Of a DNA stretch of 64,000 bases, positions 8,766 to 18,614 are shown in pieces. The notes under the pieces are model-generated. The model saw only the letters and a list, made by a program, of their open reading frames with translations. It was not told where the DNA came from and did not search any database. Within the stretch, counting starts at the first letter, position 1; every line of letters begins with the position of its first letter. The translations under genes were made by a program, and so were the position numbers. The stretch covers positions 1 to 64,000 of the forward strand of contig NZ_JAHBYG010000020.1 in assembly GCF_019636075.1 (NCBI RefSeq). The letters run 5' to 3'. Source of the DNA: Ferrovibrio sp. (lineage in GTDB: Bacteria; Pseudomonadota; Alphaproteobacteria; Ferrovibrionales; Ferrovibrionaceae).

Positions 8766-10634
8766 TCAGGCCAGAAAGGCGCTTTCCGCGAAAGCCGCCA
8801 GGCGCTCGGCGGCCTGGGCCACGCTCAACTTGCCGGTATTGAGCTCCAACTCCGGCTGCTCGGGCGCTTCGTAAGCCGCCGACACGCCGGTGAAATTGGC
8901 GATCTCGCCGGCGAAAGCGCGTTTATACAGCCCTTTCGGGTCGCGCTGCCGGCAGGTATCGAGGTCGGCGCTGACGTAAATCTCCTTGAACCCCTCGCCG
9001 ACGATGCCGCGCACCCGGGCGCGTTCGGCACGCATCGGCGAAATCGCCGCCACCAGCACGATCAGCCCGGCATCGGCCATCAGCTTGGCCACCTCGGCCA
9101 ACCGGCGCATATTCTCGGCGCGGGCCTCCGGCGTGAACCCGAGGTCGCTGTTCAGGCCATGGCGCACATTGTCGCCATCCAGCACATAAACCTGCCGGCC
9201 GCGCGCGAAAAGCTGCTGCATCGCGGCCATCGCCACGGTGGATTTTCCGGCTGCCGACAGGCCGGTGAGCCACAGCACGCCGCCCCGATGGCCATTCAAC
9301 CGTGCGCGATCGGCAAAGGTAACGCTGGTATCCACCTTGGTGATATCGGCCAGCGCACCGCCCTCGGCGGATTCCACCACGAAGCCGGCCACGATATGGA
9401 AATTGCGCGTCAGCACCCCGCGCCCGGTGCGCGGCAGGGTTTCGTAGATATCCAGCGCCAACGGCTTGCGGGCGCGCAGCACCACGCGGGCCACACCGTT
9501 GCGCTCCACATGGTCGGCTGCGGCAGGCCGCAAGGTTTCCACGTCGATCACTTCTTCGATGGTTTCCACCAGCGCATCCACCTCGGCGGTGCCGAGTTTG
9601 AGCGTCAGGCGCTGGCCGGCCTTGAGCGGTTCCTTATCGAGCCAGAACAGCCGCGCCAGAATGCGGCTGCCTTCCTGCGGCGGTTGATCGGTGCCGCTGG
9701 CCAAGCTGCCGCGTTCCACGAACACATCTTCGTCCATGGTGAAAGCGATGCTTTCGCCGGCATTCGCCTCCAGCGGCGGCTGCGCACCCTTCCAGGCTTC
9801 CAGGCTGGCTACCCGGGCCTCGCGGCCGCCAGGCGTGAAGCGCAGCCGGTCGCCCAGCTTGAGGCTGCCGCTTTCGATACGGCCGACGATCACCCGCTTG
9901 TCGTCGATGCGATACAGATCCTGGATCGGCAGCCGCAGCGGCTGATCGCCCAGGGCGGCGCGGGCCGGGAAGGCGTCCAGCGCCTCAAGCAAAGTTAGGC
10001 CCTGATACCACGGCAGAAGCTGGCCGCGCTCGGCGATATTGTCGCCCTGCTTGGCCGAGACCGGCACGATGGCGGCGGCCTGGATGCCGATGCCGGCGAG
10101 ATAGCCGCGCACATCCTCGGCCACCGCCTTGAAGCGCGCGGCGTCGTAGCCGATCAGGTCGATCTTGTTCACCGCTACCGCCACCTGGCGCAACCCCAGT
10201 AGATGCAGCAGATAGGCATGGCGGCGGGTCTGCTCGGCCAGCCCTTGGGCGGCATCCACCACCAGGATCGCGGCATCGGCCTGGGCCGCGCCGGTGACCA
10301 TATTTTTCAGGAATTCCTTATGCCCGGGCGCGTCGATGATCACATAGCGGCGCTGAGCGGTGTGGAACCAGATTTGCGTGGTATCCACCGTGATGCCCTG
10401 ATCGCGCTCTACCTGCAAAGCATCCAGCAGGAAGGACCATTCGAATTCCAGCCCGCGCTTTTCCGATACCGCACGCAGTTGCTCCACCTTGCCATTGGGC
10501 AAAGCGCCAGTTTCATGCAGCAAACGCCCCACCAGCGTCGACTTGCCATGGTCTACATGGCCGACGATCACGATGGGAAAGGCGCGGCTGCGCTGGGTGG
10601 CGGCGGCGGCCTTGATGCGGTCTGTCAGGTTCAC
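8766..10634 (-). CDS. cysNC: Bifunctional sulfate adenylyltransferase subunit 1 / APS kinase
   Basis: A 622-residue NodQ/CysNC-type fusion. The CysN GTPase part has [10 protein letters not shown] (Walker A/G1), DAPGHKEF (G3) and NKIDL (G4), and drives APS formation together with CysD. After about residue 450 the CysC APS kinase follows, with P-loop GLSAAGKST and the [10 protein letters not shown] substrate motif, so it should make PAPS. The start is GTG at 10632-10634, 13 bases after cysD. It is the last gene of the cys operon. Both active sites look intact. Confidence 0.96.
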   Translation of the reverse strand: MNLTDRIKAAAATQRSRAFPIVIVGHVDHGKSTLVGRLLHETGALPNGKVEQLRAVSEKRGLEFEWSFLLDALQVERDQGITVDTTQIWFHTAQRRYVIIDAPGHKEFLKNMVTGAAQADAAILVVDAAQGLAEQTRRHAYLLHLLGLRQVAVAVNKIDLIGYDAARFKAVAEDVRGYLAGIGIQAAAIVPVSAKQGDNIAERGQLLPWYQGLTLLEALDAFPARAALGDQPLRLPIQDLYRIDDKRVIVGRIESGSLKLGDRLRFTPGGREARVASLEAWKGAQPPLEANAGESIAFTMDEDVFVERGSLASGTDQPPQEGSRILARLFWLDKEPLKAGQRLTLKLGTAEVDALVETIEEVIDVETLRPAAADHVERNGVARVVLRARKPLALDIYETLPRTGRGVLTRNFHIVAGFVVESAEGGALADITKVDTSVTFADRARLNGHRGGVLWLTGLSAAGKSTVAMAAMQQLFARGRQVYVLDGDNVRHGLNSDLGFTPEARAENMRRLAEVAKLMADAGLIVLVAAISPMRAERARVRGIVGEGFKEIYVSADLDTCRQRDPKGLYKRAFAGEIANFTGVSAAYEAPEQPELELNTGKLSVAQAAERLAAFAESAFLA

Positions 10635-10647
10635 GGAAGCGATGCTT

Positions 10648-11445
10648 TCACATATACCCGGCTACGCGCAACCGCTCGAAGGCATCTTCGCTGTCGTGGT
10701 CCATGGCGCGGCCGGCCCGTTCCGGCTCGCGGGTCACTTCCAGCTCGGCGATCACCTGCTCGATATCGCCGGCCTGGCTGTCGATCGGAAAAGTGATACC
10801 GATCTCGCCCAGCGACCGGAACCGCTTGCCCTCGCGGGCGAAATACAGCGGCACCACCGGGATATTCTCGCGCTGGATATAGCGCCACACATCCAGCTCG
10901 GTCCAATGCAGCAGCGGATGGATGCGCATATGCACGCCGGGCGGCAATTCCGATGAGAAATGATCCCACAGCTCCGGCGGCTGGTCGCGGAAATCCCAGG
11001 CGCCGTCTTCCGAACGCGGGCTGAATACGCGCTCCTTGGCGCGGGTGGCCTGCTCGTCGCGGCGGATACCGGCGATCACGCCATTGAGCTGGTATTTCTC
11101 GATGGCTTCCTTCAGGCCCAGCGTCTTGCGCGCGGCGATGCGGGAATTATGCGGCAAAGTGGGATCGGTAGCCTCCAGCGGCGGGCAGGCATCCTTGATC
11201 AGCTCCAGGCCCCATTCATCGGCATAGCGGTCGCGGAAGGCATAGGTCTCGGGAAATTCCAGCCCGGTATCCAGATGCATCACCGGAAACGGCACCCGGC
11301 CCAGAAAGGCCTTCTTGGCCAGCCAGATCATCACATTGGAATCCTTGCCCAGCGACCACAGCATCGCCAGAGGCTTAATGCGGCTGTAAGCCTCGCGCAG
11401 GATGTAGATGCTCTGGGCTTCCAGCCAATCGAGATCGTCGCTCAT
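10648..11445 (-). CDS. cysD: Sulfate adenylyltransferase subunit 2
   Basis: A 265-residue PP-loop ATP pyrophosphatase family protein that forms adenosine-5'-phosphosulfate from sulfate and ATP with CysN. The N-terminus has SLGKDSNVM (PP-loop SGGKDS variant), then [11 protein letters not shown] and the long RSLGEIG region. The length is slightly shorter than many CysD proteins (about 300) but complete. It lies between cysH and cysNC, 22 and 13 bases away, in one operon. Confidence 0.96.
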   Translation of the reverse strand: MSDDLDWLEAQSIYILREAYSRIKPLAMLWSLGKDSNVMIWLAKKAFLGRVPFPVMHLDTGLEFPETYAFRDRYADEWGLELIKDACPPLEATDPTLPHNSRIAARKTLGLKEAIEKYQLNGVIAGIRRDEQATRAKERVFSPRSEDGAWDFRDQPPELWDHFSSELPPGVHMRIHPLLHWTELDVWRYIQRENIPVVPLYFAREGKRFRSLGEIGITFPIDSQAGDIEQVIAELEVTREPERAGRAMDHDSEDAFERLRVAGYM

Positions 11446-11467
11446 GATACCACACTAATCCAACGTC

Positions 11468-12223
11468 TTATTCTTCTTTAAAGCCAGGGAAAGGTAAAGA
11501 CTCGCCTAACCCGGGCCTGCCTAAATTGGTGTGAATGCCGCATTCGGTCTTATCCCGGCCCTGCCAACGGCCCGAACGAGCATCTCTACCGGGAACGGCC
11601 GGGGTCGAACAGGGCGCGCAACCGATCGAGGCATAGCCCTCCGCCACCAACGGATGGGCGGGCAGATCATGGCGGGCCATATAACCGGCCAGATACTGCG
11701 GCCCCCAACCGGCCAGCGGATTGAACTTCACCCGGCCCTCGGCATCCGCTTCACGCAAGGCGATACCGGCGCGTTCTGCGGTCTGGAACCGTTTGCGGCC
11801 ATTGATCCAGGCTGCGAAGGGCGCCAGGCCGCGCCGCAGCGGCTCGACTTTGCGCAGGAAGCAGCAGGCATCGGCATCGCGGAACCACAGCGTGCCATCG
11901 CCATCGTGATTGTTCAGCACGGCCGGATCGGGCCGCAGCACACGCAGATCGCTCAGGCGCAAACGCTTCGCCAGCGCATCGCGATAGGCCAGCGTCTGGT
12001 CGAACAGCTTACCGGTATCCAGGAACAGCACCGGCGTTGCCGGATCGATGGCCGCCACCATATGCAGCAGCACGGCAGCCTCGGCCCCGAAAGACGATAC
12101 CAACGCGATACGGCCCTTGAATTCGCCGCGTATGGCCTGCTCAAGCAGAGCCTGGGCAGATTCTTCCAGGGCGATTTCCTCTGCGCCGACTGCAATCTCG
12201 ATATCGGCCAGAGCTATGCTCAC
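11468..12223 (-). CDS. cysH: Assimilatory APS reductase (CysH family, iron-sulfur type)
   Basis: A 251-residue thioredoxin-dependent reductase that reduces adenylyl sulfate to sulfite. It carries the paired cysteines DACCFLRK and CAPC that bind a [4Fe-4S] cluster, which mark APS reductases rather than the cluster-free PAPS reductases. It also has the catalytic ECGIH motif near the C-terminus. The PP-loop is SSFGAEAAVLLHM. It starts with GTG at 12221-12223, overlapping the TGA of the DUF934 gene as GTGA, which suggests translational coupling. Confidence 0.94.
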   Translation of the reverse strand: MSIALADIEIAVGAEEIALEESAQALLEQAIRGEFKGRIALVSSFGAEAAVLLHMVAAIDPATPVLFLDTGKLFDQTLAYRDALAKRLRLSDLRVLRPDPAVLNNHDGDGTLWFRDADACCFLRKVEPLRRGLAPFAAWINGRKRFQTAERAGIALREADAEGRVKFNPLAGWGPQYLAGYMARHDLPAHPLVAEGYASIGCAPCSTPAVPGRDARSGRWQGRDKTECGIHTNLGRPGLGESLPFPGFKEE

Positions 12224-12735
12224 GCAGCGCTCCGATTATCCAGCCGGCGGGCCAGGCGCTGCTGCAGGATGGTGGCGCGGCCATCGCCAGTGGGCTGATG
12301 GAACAGCGTCATCTCGGCCAGTGCGGCGCGAAATACCTCGGCGGCATCAGGGCGCGCTATCTCATAGGCATCGAAGCCGCTGCGATGCATGAACAGCAAT
12401 TGATCGCGCAGCACATTGCCGGTGGCACGCAACTGGCCGGAAAAACCATAACGCTCGCGCAGCAGGCGGGCCTGGCTATAGGCGCGGCCATCGGTGTATT
12501 TCGGGAAGACCAGCGCGATGGCCGATAGATGCGGCAGGTCATCGGCGATGGCTTTCGGATCGGCATCGTTGGGCAGCACCACGCCGATGGGCTGATTGCG
12601 GCCGCGCAACGTGTCGCGTTCCGCCTGCCAGCGCGCCAGGCTGACGAAGACCGCGCCGGTGGAGGGCAGCGGCGCCTCGTCGCTCAGATAGCCCCAATCC
12701 TCGGGCACCACCTCGCCGTTTTTAATGAGCGGCAT
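12220..12735 (-). CDS. DUF934 protein of the sulfite reduction operon
   Basis: A 171-residue protein with a typical DUF934 pattern: RWQAERDTLRGRNQPIGVVL near the middle, then FPKYTDGRAYSQARLLRERYGF and GNVLRDQLLFMHRSGFDAYE. DUF934 genes regularly accompany assimilatory sulfite or nitrite reductases in proteobacteria; the biochemical role is not established. ATG 12733-12735 (MPLIKNG) overlaps the end of cysI by 14 bases and the end couples to cysH through GTGA. Confidence 0.9.
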   Translation of the reverse strand: MPLIKNGEVVPEDWGYLSDEAPLPSTGAVFVSLARWQAERDTLRGRNQPIGVVLPNDADPKAIADDLPHLSAIALVFPKYTDGRAYSQARLLRERYGFSGQLRATGNVLRDQLLFMHRSGFDAYEIARPDAAEVFRAALAEMTLFHQPTGDGRATILQQRLARRLDNRSAA

Positions 12736-14377
12736 AGACCTTCTCCTTGAACGGCGCCAAACCGACGCGGCGATAGGTATCGAGGAAGCGTTCTTCCGGC
12801 TGGCGCAGGCTGAGATAGGTTTCCACCAGCGTATCCACCGCATCCACGGTGGCTTCGGTATCCAGCGACGGGCCGAGCAGATCGCCCAGGGCGGCATCGT
12901 CGGAAGCCGATCCGCCCAGGGTGAGCTGATAGAATTCCTGCCCGGCCTTATCCACGCCAAGGATGCCGATATGCCCCACATGGTGATGACCGCAGGCATT
13001 GATGCAGCCGGAAATCTTGATCTTCAATTCGCCGATCCTCTCGGCGCGCTGCCAGTTGTTGAAACGCAGCGCGATGGATTGCGCCAGCGGGATCGAGCGC
13101 GCATTGGCCAGCGCGCAATAATCCAGCCCCGGGCAGGCGATGATATCGGAGATCAGGCCGATATTCGCACTGGCCAGGCCATGGGCGGCCAGGCCACGCC
13201 AGACCTCCGGCAGGTCTGCCACCGCCACATGGGGCAGCACCAGATTCTGCTCATGCGTCACGCGGATTTCGCCCAAGGAAAACCGCTCGGCCAGGTCGGC
13301 CACGGCATCCATCTGTTCGGCGGTGGCATCGCCCGGCGGCTGGCCTTCGCTTTTCAACGAGATGGTGACGATGGCATAGCCCGGCTGCTTATGCTTGGCC
13401 ACATTGCGCGCATGCCAGCGCGCGAAATCGATATTGCCGCGCAAAGCCTCAAGAAAAGCCGCTGGCCGCGTTGGGCGCTCCGGGTAATGCGGCGGTGCGA
13501 AGTGTGCGGCGATTTGCGCAATCGCCTCAGCCGGCAGACGCAGATCGCCATCCTTGATCGCAGCCCATTCTTCCTCCACCTCGCGCCGATACGCCTCGAT
13601 GCCCAGTTCCTGCACCAGGATCTTGATCCGCGCCTTGTAGATGTTGTCGCGCCGGCCATAGCGGTTATAGACCCGCAGGGCGGCTTCCAGATAGCTGAGC
13701 AGATGCTGCTTGGGCAGGAATTTGCGCAGGGTCTTGCCGATGATGGGCGTGCGGCCCATGCCGCCGCCCACGATCACCTCGAAACCCACCTCGTCTTGTG
13801 CATTCTTCACCATGCGCAGGCCGATATCATGCACGCGCACGGCGGCACGGTCGTTCGGCGAGCCGGTGACGGCGATCTTGAACTTGCGCGGCAGGAAAGC
13901 GAATTCCGGGTGGAAGGTGGACCATTGCCGGATGATCTCGCACCATACGCGCGGATCCTCGATCTCATCGGCAGCCACGCCAGCGAATTGATCCGACGTG
14001 GTGTTGCGAATGCAATTGCCCGAAGTCTGGTTGGCATGCAGGCCCACTTCCGCCAGCACCGCCAGGGCATCGGGGGCCTGTTCCAGCTTGATCCAGTTGA
14101 ACTGGATATTCTGCCGCGTGGTGAAATGCCCCCAGCCGCGATCGAAGCGGCGCGCAATCACACCGAGCTGGCGCATCTGCGTGGATGACACCGTGCCGTA
14201 GGGAATCGCCACCCGCAGCATATAGGCATGCAATTGCAGATACAGGCCGTTCTGCAAACGCAGCGGCTTGAATTCGTCCTCACTCAACTCACCGCTGATG
14301 CGGCGCGCCACCTGGCCGCGGAATTGCGCCACGCGTTCGGCCACCAACTGAGTATCGAAATCATCATAGGCATACAT
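12722..14377 (-). CDS. cysI: Nitrite/sulfite reductase hemoprotein
   Basis: A 551-residue siroheme/[4Fe-4S] reductase catalysing six-electron reduction of sulfite to sulfide. The four cluster cysteines lie in CPGLDYC and CINAC (the latter followed by GHHHVGHIG), and the siroheme-pocket segment TRQNIQFNW is present. Both ferredoxin-like half domains are complete. There is no flavoprotein CysJ in the operon, so electrons probably come from ferredoxin or another donor. The operon with cysG (siroheme supply), DUF934 and cysH indicates sulfite as substrate, since a separate nirB handles nitrite at 33.6 kb. Confidence 0.94.
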   Translation of the reverse strand: MYAYDDFDTQLVAERVAQFRGQVARRISGELSEDEFKPLRLQNGLYLQLHAYMLRVAIPYGTVSSTQMRQLGVIARRFDRGWGHFTTRQNIQFNWIKLEQAPDALAVLAEVGLHANQTSGNCIRNTTSDQFAGVAADEIEDPRVWCEIIRQWSTFHPEFAFLPRKFKIAVTGSPNDRAAVRVHDIGLRMVKNAQDEVGFEVIVGGGMGRTPIIGKTLRKFLPKQHLLSYLEAALRVYNRYGRRDNIYKARIKILVQELGIEAYRREVEEEWAAIKDGDLRLPAEAIAQIAAHFAPPHYPERPTRPAAFLEALRGNIDFARWHARNVAKHKQPGYAIVTISLKSEGQPPGDATAEQMDAVADLAERFSLGEIRVTHEQNLVLPHVAVADLPEVWRGLAAHGLASANIGLISDIIACPGLDYCALANARSIPLAQSIALRFNNWQRAERIGELKIKISGCINACGHHHVGHIGILGVDKAGQEFYQLTLGGSASDDAALGDLLGPSLDTEATVDAVDTLVETYLSLRQPEERFLDTYRRVGLAPFKEKVYAAH

Positions 14378-14382
14378 GGCGA

Positions 14383-14697
14383 TTACTCCCCGGGTCCCGC
14401 ACCGATGCCGGCTGTCGGTCCGGCGGCGCGGATGCGCTCGCGGAACTGCACCGGCAGCGGGTTGCCGGTTTCCAAGGTGACCGGCACGGCATAAGGCGCC
14501 ACAACGATATTGCGCCTGGCCTGCGCTTCTGCCTCGGCCAGCAAGGCGGCGCTATGCTCCAGGCTGGGCGCGATGGCGGCCTGCTCGATGGCGCGGGTCC
14601 AGCTATTCACCTTGGTGAGATAGACCACATCGCCGCTGGCGAGATCGTTGGCGGTGACGATTTGCGGATTGCTGACCAGTTTGGGGGCTTTGGCCAT
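14383..14697 (-). CDS. DUF2849 protein
   Basis: A 104-residue soluble protein. Motifs QIVTANDLASGDVVYLT, WTRAIEQA and NIVVAPYAVPV fit the DUF2849 family found in alphaproteobacterial cys operons between cysG and the sulfite reductase. Five bases separate its stop from the cysI start. No enzymatic function is known to me; a small accessory or regulatory role in sulfite reduction is an inference from gene order. Confidence 0.88.
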   Translation of the reverse strand: MAKAPKLVSNPQIVTANDLASGDVVYLTKVNSWTRAIEQAAIAPSLEHSAALLAEAEAQARRNIVVAPYAVPVTLETGNPLPVQFRERIRAAGPTAGIGAGPGE

Positions 14698-14709
14698 GGG
14701 GGCTGTTCC

Positions 14710-16107
14710 TTAAGCGATACGCCGCTGGTTTTGCGGAATTTCTGTGGCACGGGCTTTCGCCGCCACCTCGCCGATGATCAACAAGGTGGGGCCATCGCCA
14801 TGGCGCAAGGCCATTGCCGGCAATTCGGCCAGCGCGCCCACCGACACGACCTGATCGGGGCGCGAACCGTTTTCGATCAGCGCTACCGGCAAAGCCGGCG
14901 ACACACCGCGCCCCAACAGGCGCTGGCGGATGCTTTCGGCCTGGCTGAGGCCCATATACACCGCCACCGTATGGCCGGGGCCGACGCGCTGGGTCCAATC
15001 CAGTTCGCCGGCCTCGCTGCCCGGTTTGTTATGACCGGTAACGAGCGTGAGGGACGACGACAGGTCGCGGTGCGTCAGCGGAATGCCGGCGGCAGCCGCG
15101 CAACCGAGTGCGGCCGTGATGCCAGGCACCACCGTTACGCTGATGCCATGGGCTTGCAGATAGTCCGCTTCCTCGCCGCCGCGACCGAACACGAAGGGAT
15201 CGCCGGCCTTCAGCCGCACCACGCGCTTGCCTTCGCGCGCTGCCTGCAACAGCAGGGCGTTGATATCGTCCTGCTTCATCGAATGGCGGCCCATGCGCTT
15301 GCCCACCGGCACCCGATCGGCATCGCGGCGGGCGCGCTCCAGCAGCGCGGGGGCCACCAGATCGTCGTGGAAGATCACATCGGCATTCAGCAAAGCCTGC
15401 TGGGCCGCGATGGTGAGCAGGTCCGGATCGCCCGGCCCTGCACCCACCAGATGCACCACACCCTCTGCCGCCTGCTGCGCGCCATTCAACTGCCGAAGCA
15501 TGGTTTCGCGCGCGGCCGCACCATCGCCGGCCAAGGCCTGTTGCGCGGCGGGGCCGTCGAATACCCGGCGCCAGAAACGCCGGCGCGAATCCGCGTCAGG
15601 CAGCACGCGCTTCACGGCAAAGCGAAAATCCCCGGCCAGTTTCGCCAGGTCGCCCAGGCGGGCCGGCAGCATGGCCTCGATCTGCAGGCGGATACGGCTG
15701 GCCAGCATGGGGGCCGCGCCATGGCTGGCGATGCCGATGGTGATGTCGCCACGCTCCACGATGGCCGGCACGGTGAAATCCGACAGGTCGGCGCGGTCCA
15801 CCACATTGATCAGCACGCCGCGCACCCGGGCGGCCACGGCTGCCGCCTCGGCCAGGCCGGGTTCCTCGGCGGCGACGATGGCGAAGCGGACATTATCCAT
15901 ATGCTCGGGGCGGAACGCCTCGCGCCGCCAGCAGATCGTGCCGGCCTGGGCATGGCCCTCGATCTCGGCCACCGCATCGGCGGCCACCAGGGTGACCGCA
16001 GCCTCGGATTTCAGCAGCAGGCGCAGCTTGCGGGCGGCCTGCTCGCCGCCGCCCACCAGCAGCACCGGGCGGCTGCGAAAATCGATAAAAGCTGGAAAAA
16101 ACGACAT
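14710..16107 (-). CDS. cysG: Siroheme synthase (paralogue in the cys operon)
   Basis: A 465-residue trifunctional enzyme turning uroporphyrinogen III into siroheme. The N-terminal dehydrogenase/ferrochelatase half has the NAD site VLLVGGGEQAARK. The C-terminal SAM uroporphyrinogen methyltransferase half begins VHLVGAGPGDPDLLT and has RLKAGDPFVFGRGGEE. ATG 16105-16107 (MSFFPAF) is preferred over an upstream ATG because homology begins there. First gene of the minus-strand cys operon, and it supplies cofactor to CysI. A second cysG lies at 39.1 kb in the nitrate operon. Confidence 0.94.
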   Translation of the reverse strand: MSFFPAFIDFRSRPVLLVGGGEQAARKLRLLLKSEAAVTLVAADAVAEIEGHAQAGTICWRREAFRPEHMDNVRFAIVAAEEPGLAEAAAVAARVRGVLINVVDRADLSDFTVPAIVERGDITIGIASHGAAPMLASRIRLQIEAMLPARLGDLAKLAGDFRFAVKRVLPDADSRRRFWRRVFDGPAAQQALAGDGAAARETMLRQLNGAQQAAEGVVHLVGAGPGDPDLLTIAAQQALLNADVIFHDDLVAPALLERARRDADRVPVGKRMGRHSMKQDDINALLLQAAREGKRVVRLKAGDPFVFGRGGEEADYLQAHGISVTVVPGITAALGCAAAAGIPLTHRDLSSSLTLVTGHNKPGSEAGELDWTQRVGPGHTVAVYMGLSQAESIRQRLLGRGVSPALPVALIENGSRPDQVVSVGALAELPAMALRHGDGPTLLIIGEVAAKARATEIPQNQRRIA

Positions 16108-16164
16108 TTTTGGGGCTCCAACGGTAGCTGGCGACCGCGTAAGCGACCGCCCCACCGTGGACGT

Positions 16165-16199
16165 AATATTTTACACTCAATGACCATAGTCAATTGAGT
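16165..16199 (-). promoter_or_regulatory. Promoter and inverted-repeat operator of the cys operon
   Basis: In an unusually AT-rich patch (about 16160-16275) the minus strand reads TTGACT (16188-16193), 17 bases, then AATATT (16165-16170), a plausible sigma70 promoter for cysG. ACTCAATGAC (16175-16184) and GTCAATTGAGT (16189-16199) form an inverted repeat around CATA with one extra base in the right arm, overlapping the -35. This is a likely repressor or activator site for sulfur control. The regulator is not identifiable here. Confidence 0.5.
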
Positions 16200-16279
16200 T
16201 TTACATAAAATCATAAATAAATATATTTTTATACTTTATTTAAATGTGAATATAAAATTCTCCTGTTTTTCAGCACTAA

Positions 16280-18523
16280 TCACTTAGATGTGGCAACGAA
16301 TACCCCATCCCAGCTCTCGCCCGGCGGCTCGGCGCGGAAGAATTCCACCCGTTCCTGATAGAGATCGTAAAGCCCGTCCAGGTCCGGCCGGATGCCACGC
16401 AGGTCCGGCAGCGCGGCCGCCACCCCGTCCCAATCCTGGGCCCGGTAGGCGGCCAGCATGGCGTCGTGGCGGACCGTGAAATCCTTGAATGGCTGGCTCT
16501 CGGCCTCGGTGGCATCACCCAGCAGGGCGAAGATGCGCACGGCCTCCTTCTTGCCCTTCACGGCTATCAGGTCGAGTTCCAGGGCGGCCCAGCCGGGCGC
16601 CGCCCTGCGGGTGAGTTCGCCGATCACCACGCCCACGCCATAGGTTTTGGACTGGCCTTCCAGGCGCGAGGCCAGGTTCACCGCATCGCCCAACACCGAA
16701 TAATCGAAGCGCTGCTCGGAGCCCATATTGCCCACCACGCATTCGCCGGTATTCAGCCCGATGCCGATATTGATGCCGATGAAGGGGCGCTGTTCGGCCT
16801 CGGCTTCAGCCTTCAATTCGGCATTCAGCAGCTTGAGACGGGCGAACATGGTGAGCGCGGATTCGCAGGCATGCTCGGCATGGCGGGGATCGTCCAGCGG
16901 CGCATTCCAGAACGCCATGATGCAATCGCCCATGTATTTGTCGATGGTGCCCTGGCGCGCCAGGATCACATCGGTCATCGGCGTGAGGAAGCGGTTGATC
17001 AGCTTGGTGAGCCCCTGCGGATTGCCCTTGAACTGCTCGGATACCGCAGTGAAACCACGGATATCGCAGAACAGGAAGGTCATGTCGCGGGTTTCGCCGC
17101 CCAACCGCAGGCGGGTGGGATCGGCGGCCAATTGCTCGACCAGCGCGGGCGAGAGATATTGCGCGAATGCGCCGCGCACCTGCTTCTTTTCGGCCTCTGT
17201 GCGCAGATAGCCGGTGAGCGACCCGGACAGATAGACCGCGAACCCGATCAGGCTGGGCGTGACCGGATCGACCAGCAGCAGATGCTGGCGATAGCCATAC
17301 CAGGACAGCCCGATCGCCAGCACGATGGCACTGGCGCCGATCACCGCCGACCACATCGCACCGCTGCGCGCCAACAGCAGGATCAACCCCAGGCCGAGCG
17401 CCACGGTGAACAGCCATTCCGCCCCGGCAGCCCAATCCGGCCGTTGCAGAAAATGCCCCAGCAGAATCTGCTCGGTTGCCTGGGCATGGGCCTCCACGCC
17501 GGGCATCACCGGATTGATCGGCGACGGCCGAATATCGCGCAGACCCGAGGCAGAGGTGCCGATCAGCACGATATGGCCATCCAGCAATTGCGGATCGACT
17601 TCATCGGCCAGCAATTTCCACACCGGCACATAGCGTTCCGGCACCGGCAGGGTGAAATGCACCGGCAATTCGCCCGTGGCATTGGTGGGCACCTCGAAAT
17701 TGCCGATGCGGATGGTGTTGATGCCCGAGGCCGCACCGAGCGCGGTTTCGCCGCTGGCGCCGGAGGATTTCACCACATAGGAGCGCGCCCGCTGCGCCAC
17801 CCGCAGCCCCTCGGCGGCGATGCTGGGATAGAGCTGGTCGCCCATCTTGAACAGCAGCGGCACCGAGCGGATGACCAGATCGCGGCCGGGATGGAAGTTG
17901 AACGAGCCATTGCCGGCCGAGGCGTCTTCCAGAATTTTCAGAGTGGGCACCGCCCCCATGAAATCGCCGGACAGGAACTGGCGCGGATTGTCGCCGGCAG
18001 CGGCAAAGCCGGCCCGGGCGCGCGGCTTGGCGCCGTTATTTTCGCTGACCAGCACGAAGCCGGTAACCACATTTTCCGCCTGGCCAATAATCTGCGCCAG
18101 CATGGCGTCATGATCGGGCAGGCCCGCCAGTTTCTCGGCCAGATCGTCGGCCCGATCCTCGACCTGGGAAAACCGCTGCCAGATTTTGCTTACTTCGCTG
18201 GGCGAGGTGCGGTCCGGCTCGGAAAACACCACGTCGAAAACCGTGGCGGCCGCACCGGCATTGGCCAGCCGGGCGATGATTTCGGCCACCAATGTGCGCG
18301 GCCAGGGCCATTGCAGGCCCAGTTTTTCGATGCTTTCGTCGTCGATATCGAGAATGCGCACCGGCACCGGCTGGTATTCGCGGGGCGCCAGGCGCTGATA
18401 ATAGTCAAACACCGTGGTACGGAAATCGACAATCAGACCGGCCGGATCGAAAGCACGCCAGAACAACGCCAGCACCAGCAACATTGCAGGAATAATGCTG
18501 ACCAAATGTTTCGAAAAACGCAT
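16280..18523 (-). CDS. CHASE2 domain class III adenylate cyclase (paralogue 2)
   Basis: A 747-residue receptor with the same layout as the cyclase at 5.9-8.0 kb: an N-terminal helix, a large periplasmic CHASE2 domain (RILDIDDESIEKLG, TVFDVVFSEPD), helices at about residues 358-444 and a cyclase domain. Catalytic signatures are FCDIRGFT (metal Asp), DKYMGDCIMAFWNAP (Lys plus second Asp) and SVLGDAVNLASRLEG. ATG 18521-18523 has a GGGGGA Shine-Dalgarno; the ATG 27 bases upstream does not. It is divergent from the Slam-like and FecR genes, so a shared promoter region may coordinate them. Confidence 0.92.
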   Translation of the reverse strand: MRFSKHLVSIIPAMLLVLALFWRAFDPAGLIVDFRTTVFDYYQRLAPREYQPVPVRILDIDDESIEKLGLQWPWPRTLVAEIIARLANAGAAATVFDVVFSEPDRTSPSEVSKIWQRFSQVEDRADDLAEKLAGLPDHDAMLAQIIGQAENVVTGFVLVSENNGAKPRARAGFAAAGDNPRQFLSGDFMGAVPTLKILEDASAGNGSFNFHPGRDLVIRSVPLLFKMGDQLYPSIAAEGLRVAQRARSYVVKSSGASGETALGAASGINTIRIGNFEVPTNATGELPVHFTLPVPERYVPVWKLLADEVDPQLLDGHIVLIGTSASGLRDIRPSPINPVMPGVEAHAQATEQILLGHFLQRPDWAAGAEWLFTVALGLGLILLLARSGAMWSAVIGASAIVLAIGLSWYGYRQHLLLVDPVTPSLIGFAVYLSGSLTGYLRTEAEKKQVRGAFAQYLSPALVEQLAADPTRLRLGGETRDMTFLFCDIRGFTAVSEQFKGNPQGLTKLINRFLTPMTDVILARQGTIDKYMGDCIMAFWNAPLDDPRHAEHACESALTMFARLKLLNAELKAEAEAEQRPFIGINIGIGLNTGECVVGNMGSEQRFDYSVLGDAVNLASRLEGQSKTYGVGVVIGELTRRAAPGWAALELDLIAVKGKKEAVRIFALLGDATEAESQPFKDFTVRHDAMLAAYRAQDWDGVAAALPDLRGIRPDLDGLYDLYQERVEFFRAEPPGESWDGVFVATSK

Positions 18524-18571
18524 GCCGTTCCCCCAAAAATACCGCCTCATCCCCCAGGCGAGGTATTCTTA

Positions 18572-18614
18572 TAATCCGCGGATTAGGCTATGCGATAGGC
18601 ATCGTTTTGCCTAT
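18572..18614. promoter_or_regulatory. Palindromes in the CHASE2 cyclase / Slam-like divergent intergenic region
   Basis: TAATCCGCGGATTA (18572-18585) is a perfect 14-base palindrome. Ten bases on, ATAGGCA (18595-18601) and TGCCTAT (18608-18614) form a seven-base inverted repeat around TCGTTT. Both lie between the divergent starts of the cyclase and the exporter gene, where an operator for co-regulation would be expected. A -10-like TATACT overlaps the second repeat on the plus strand. No factor can be named. Confidence 0.4.
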
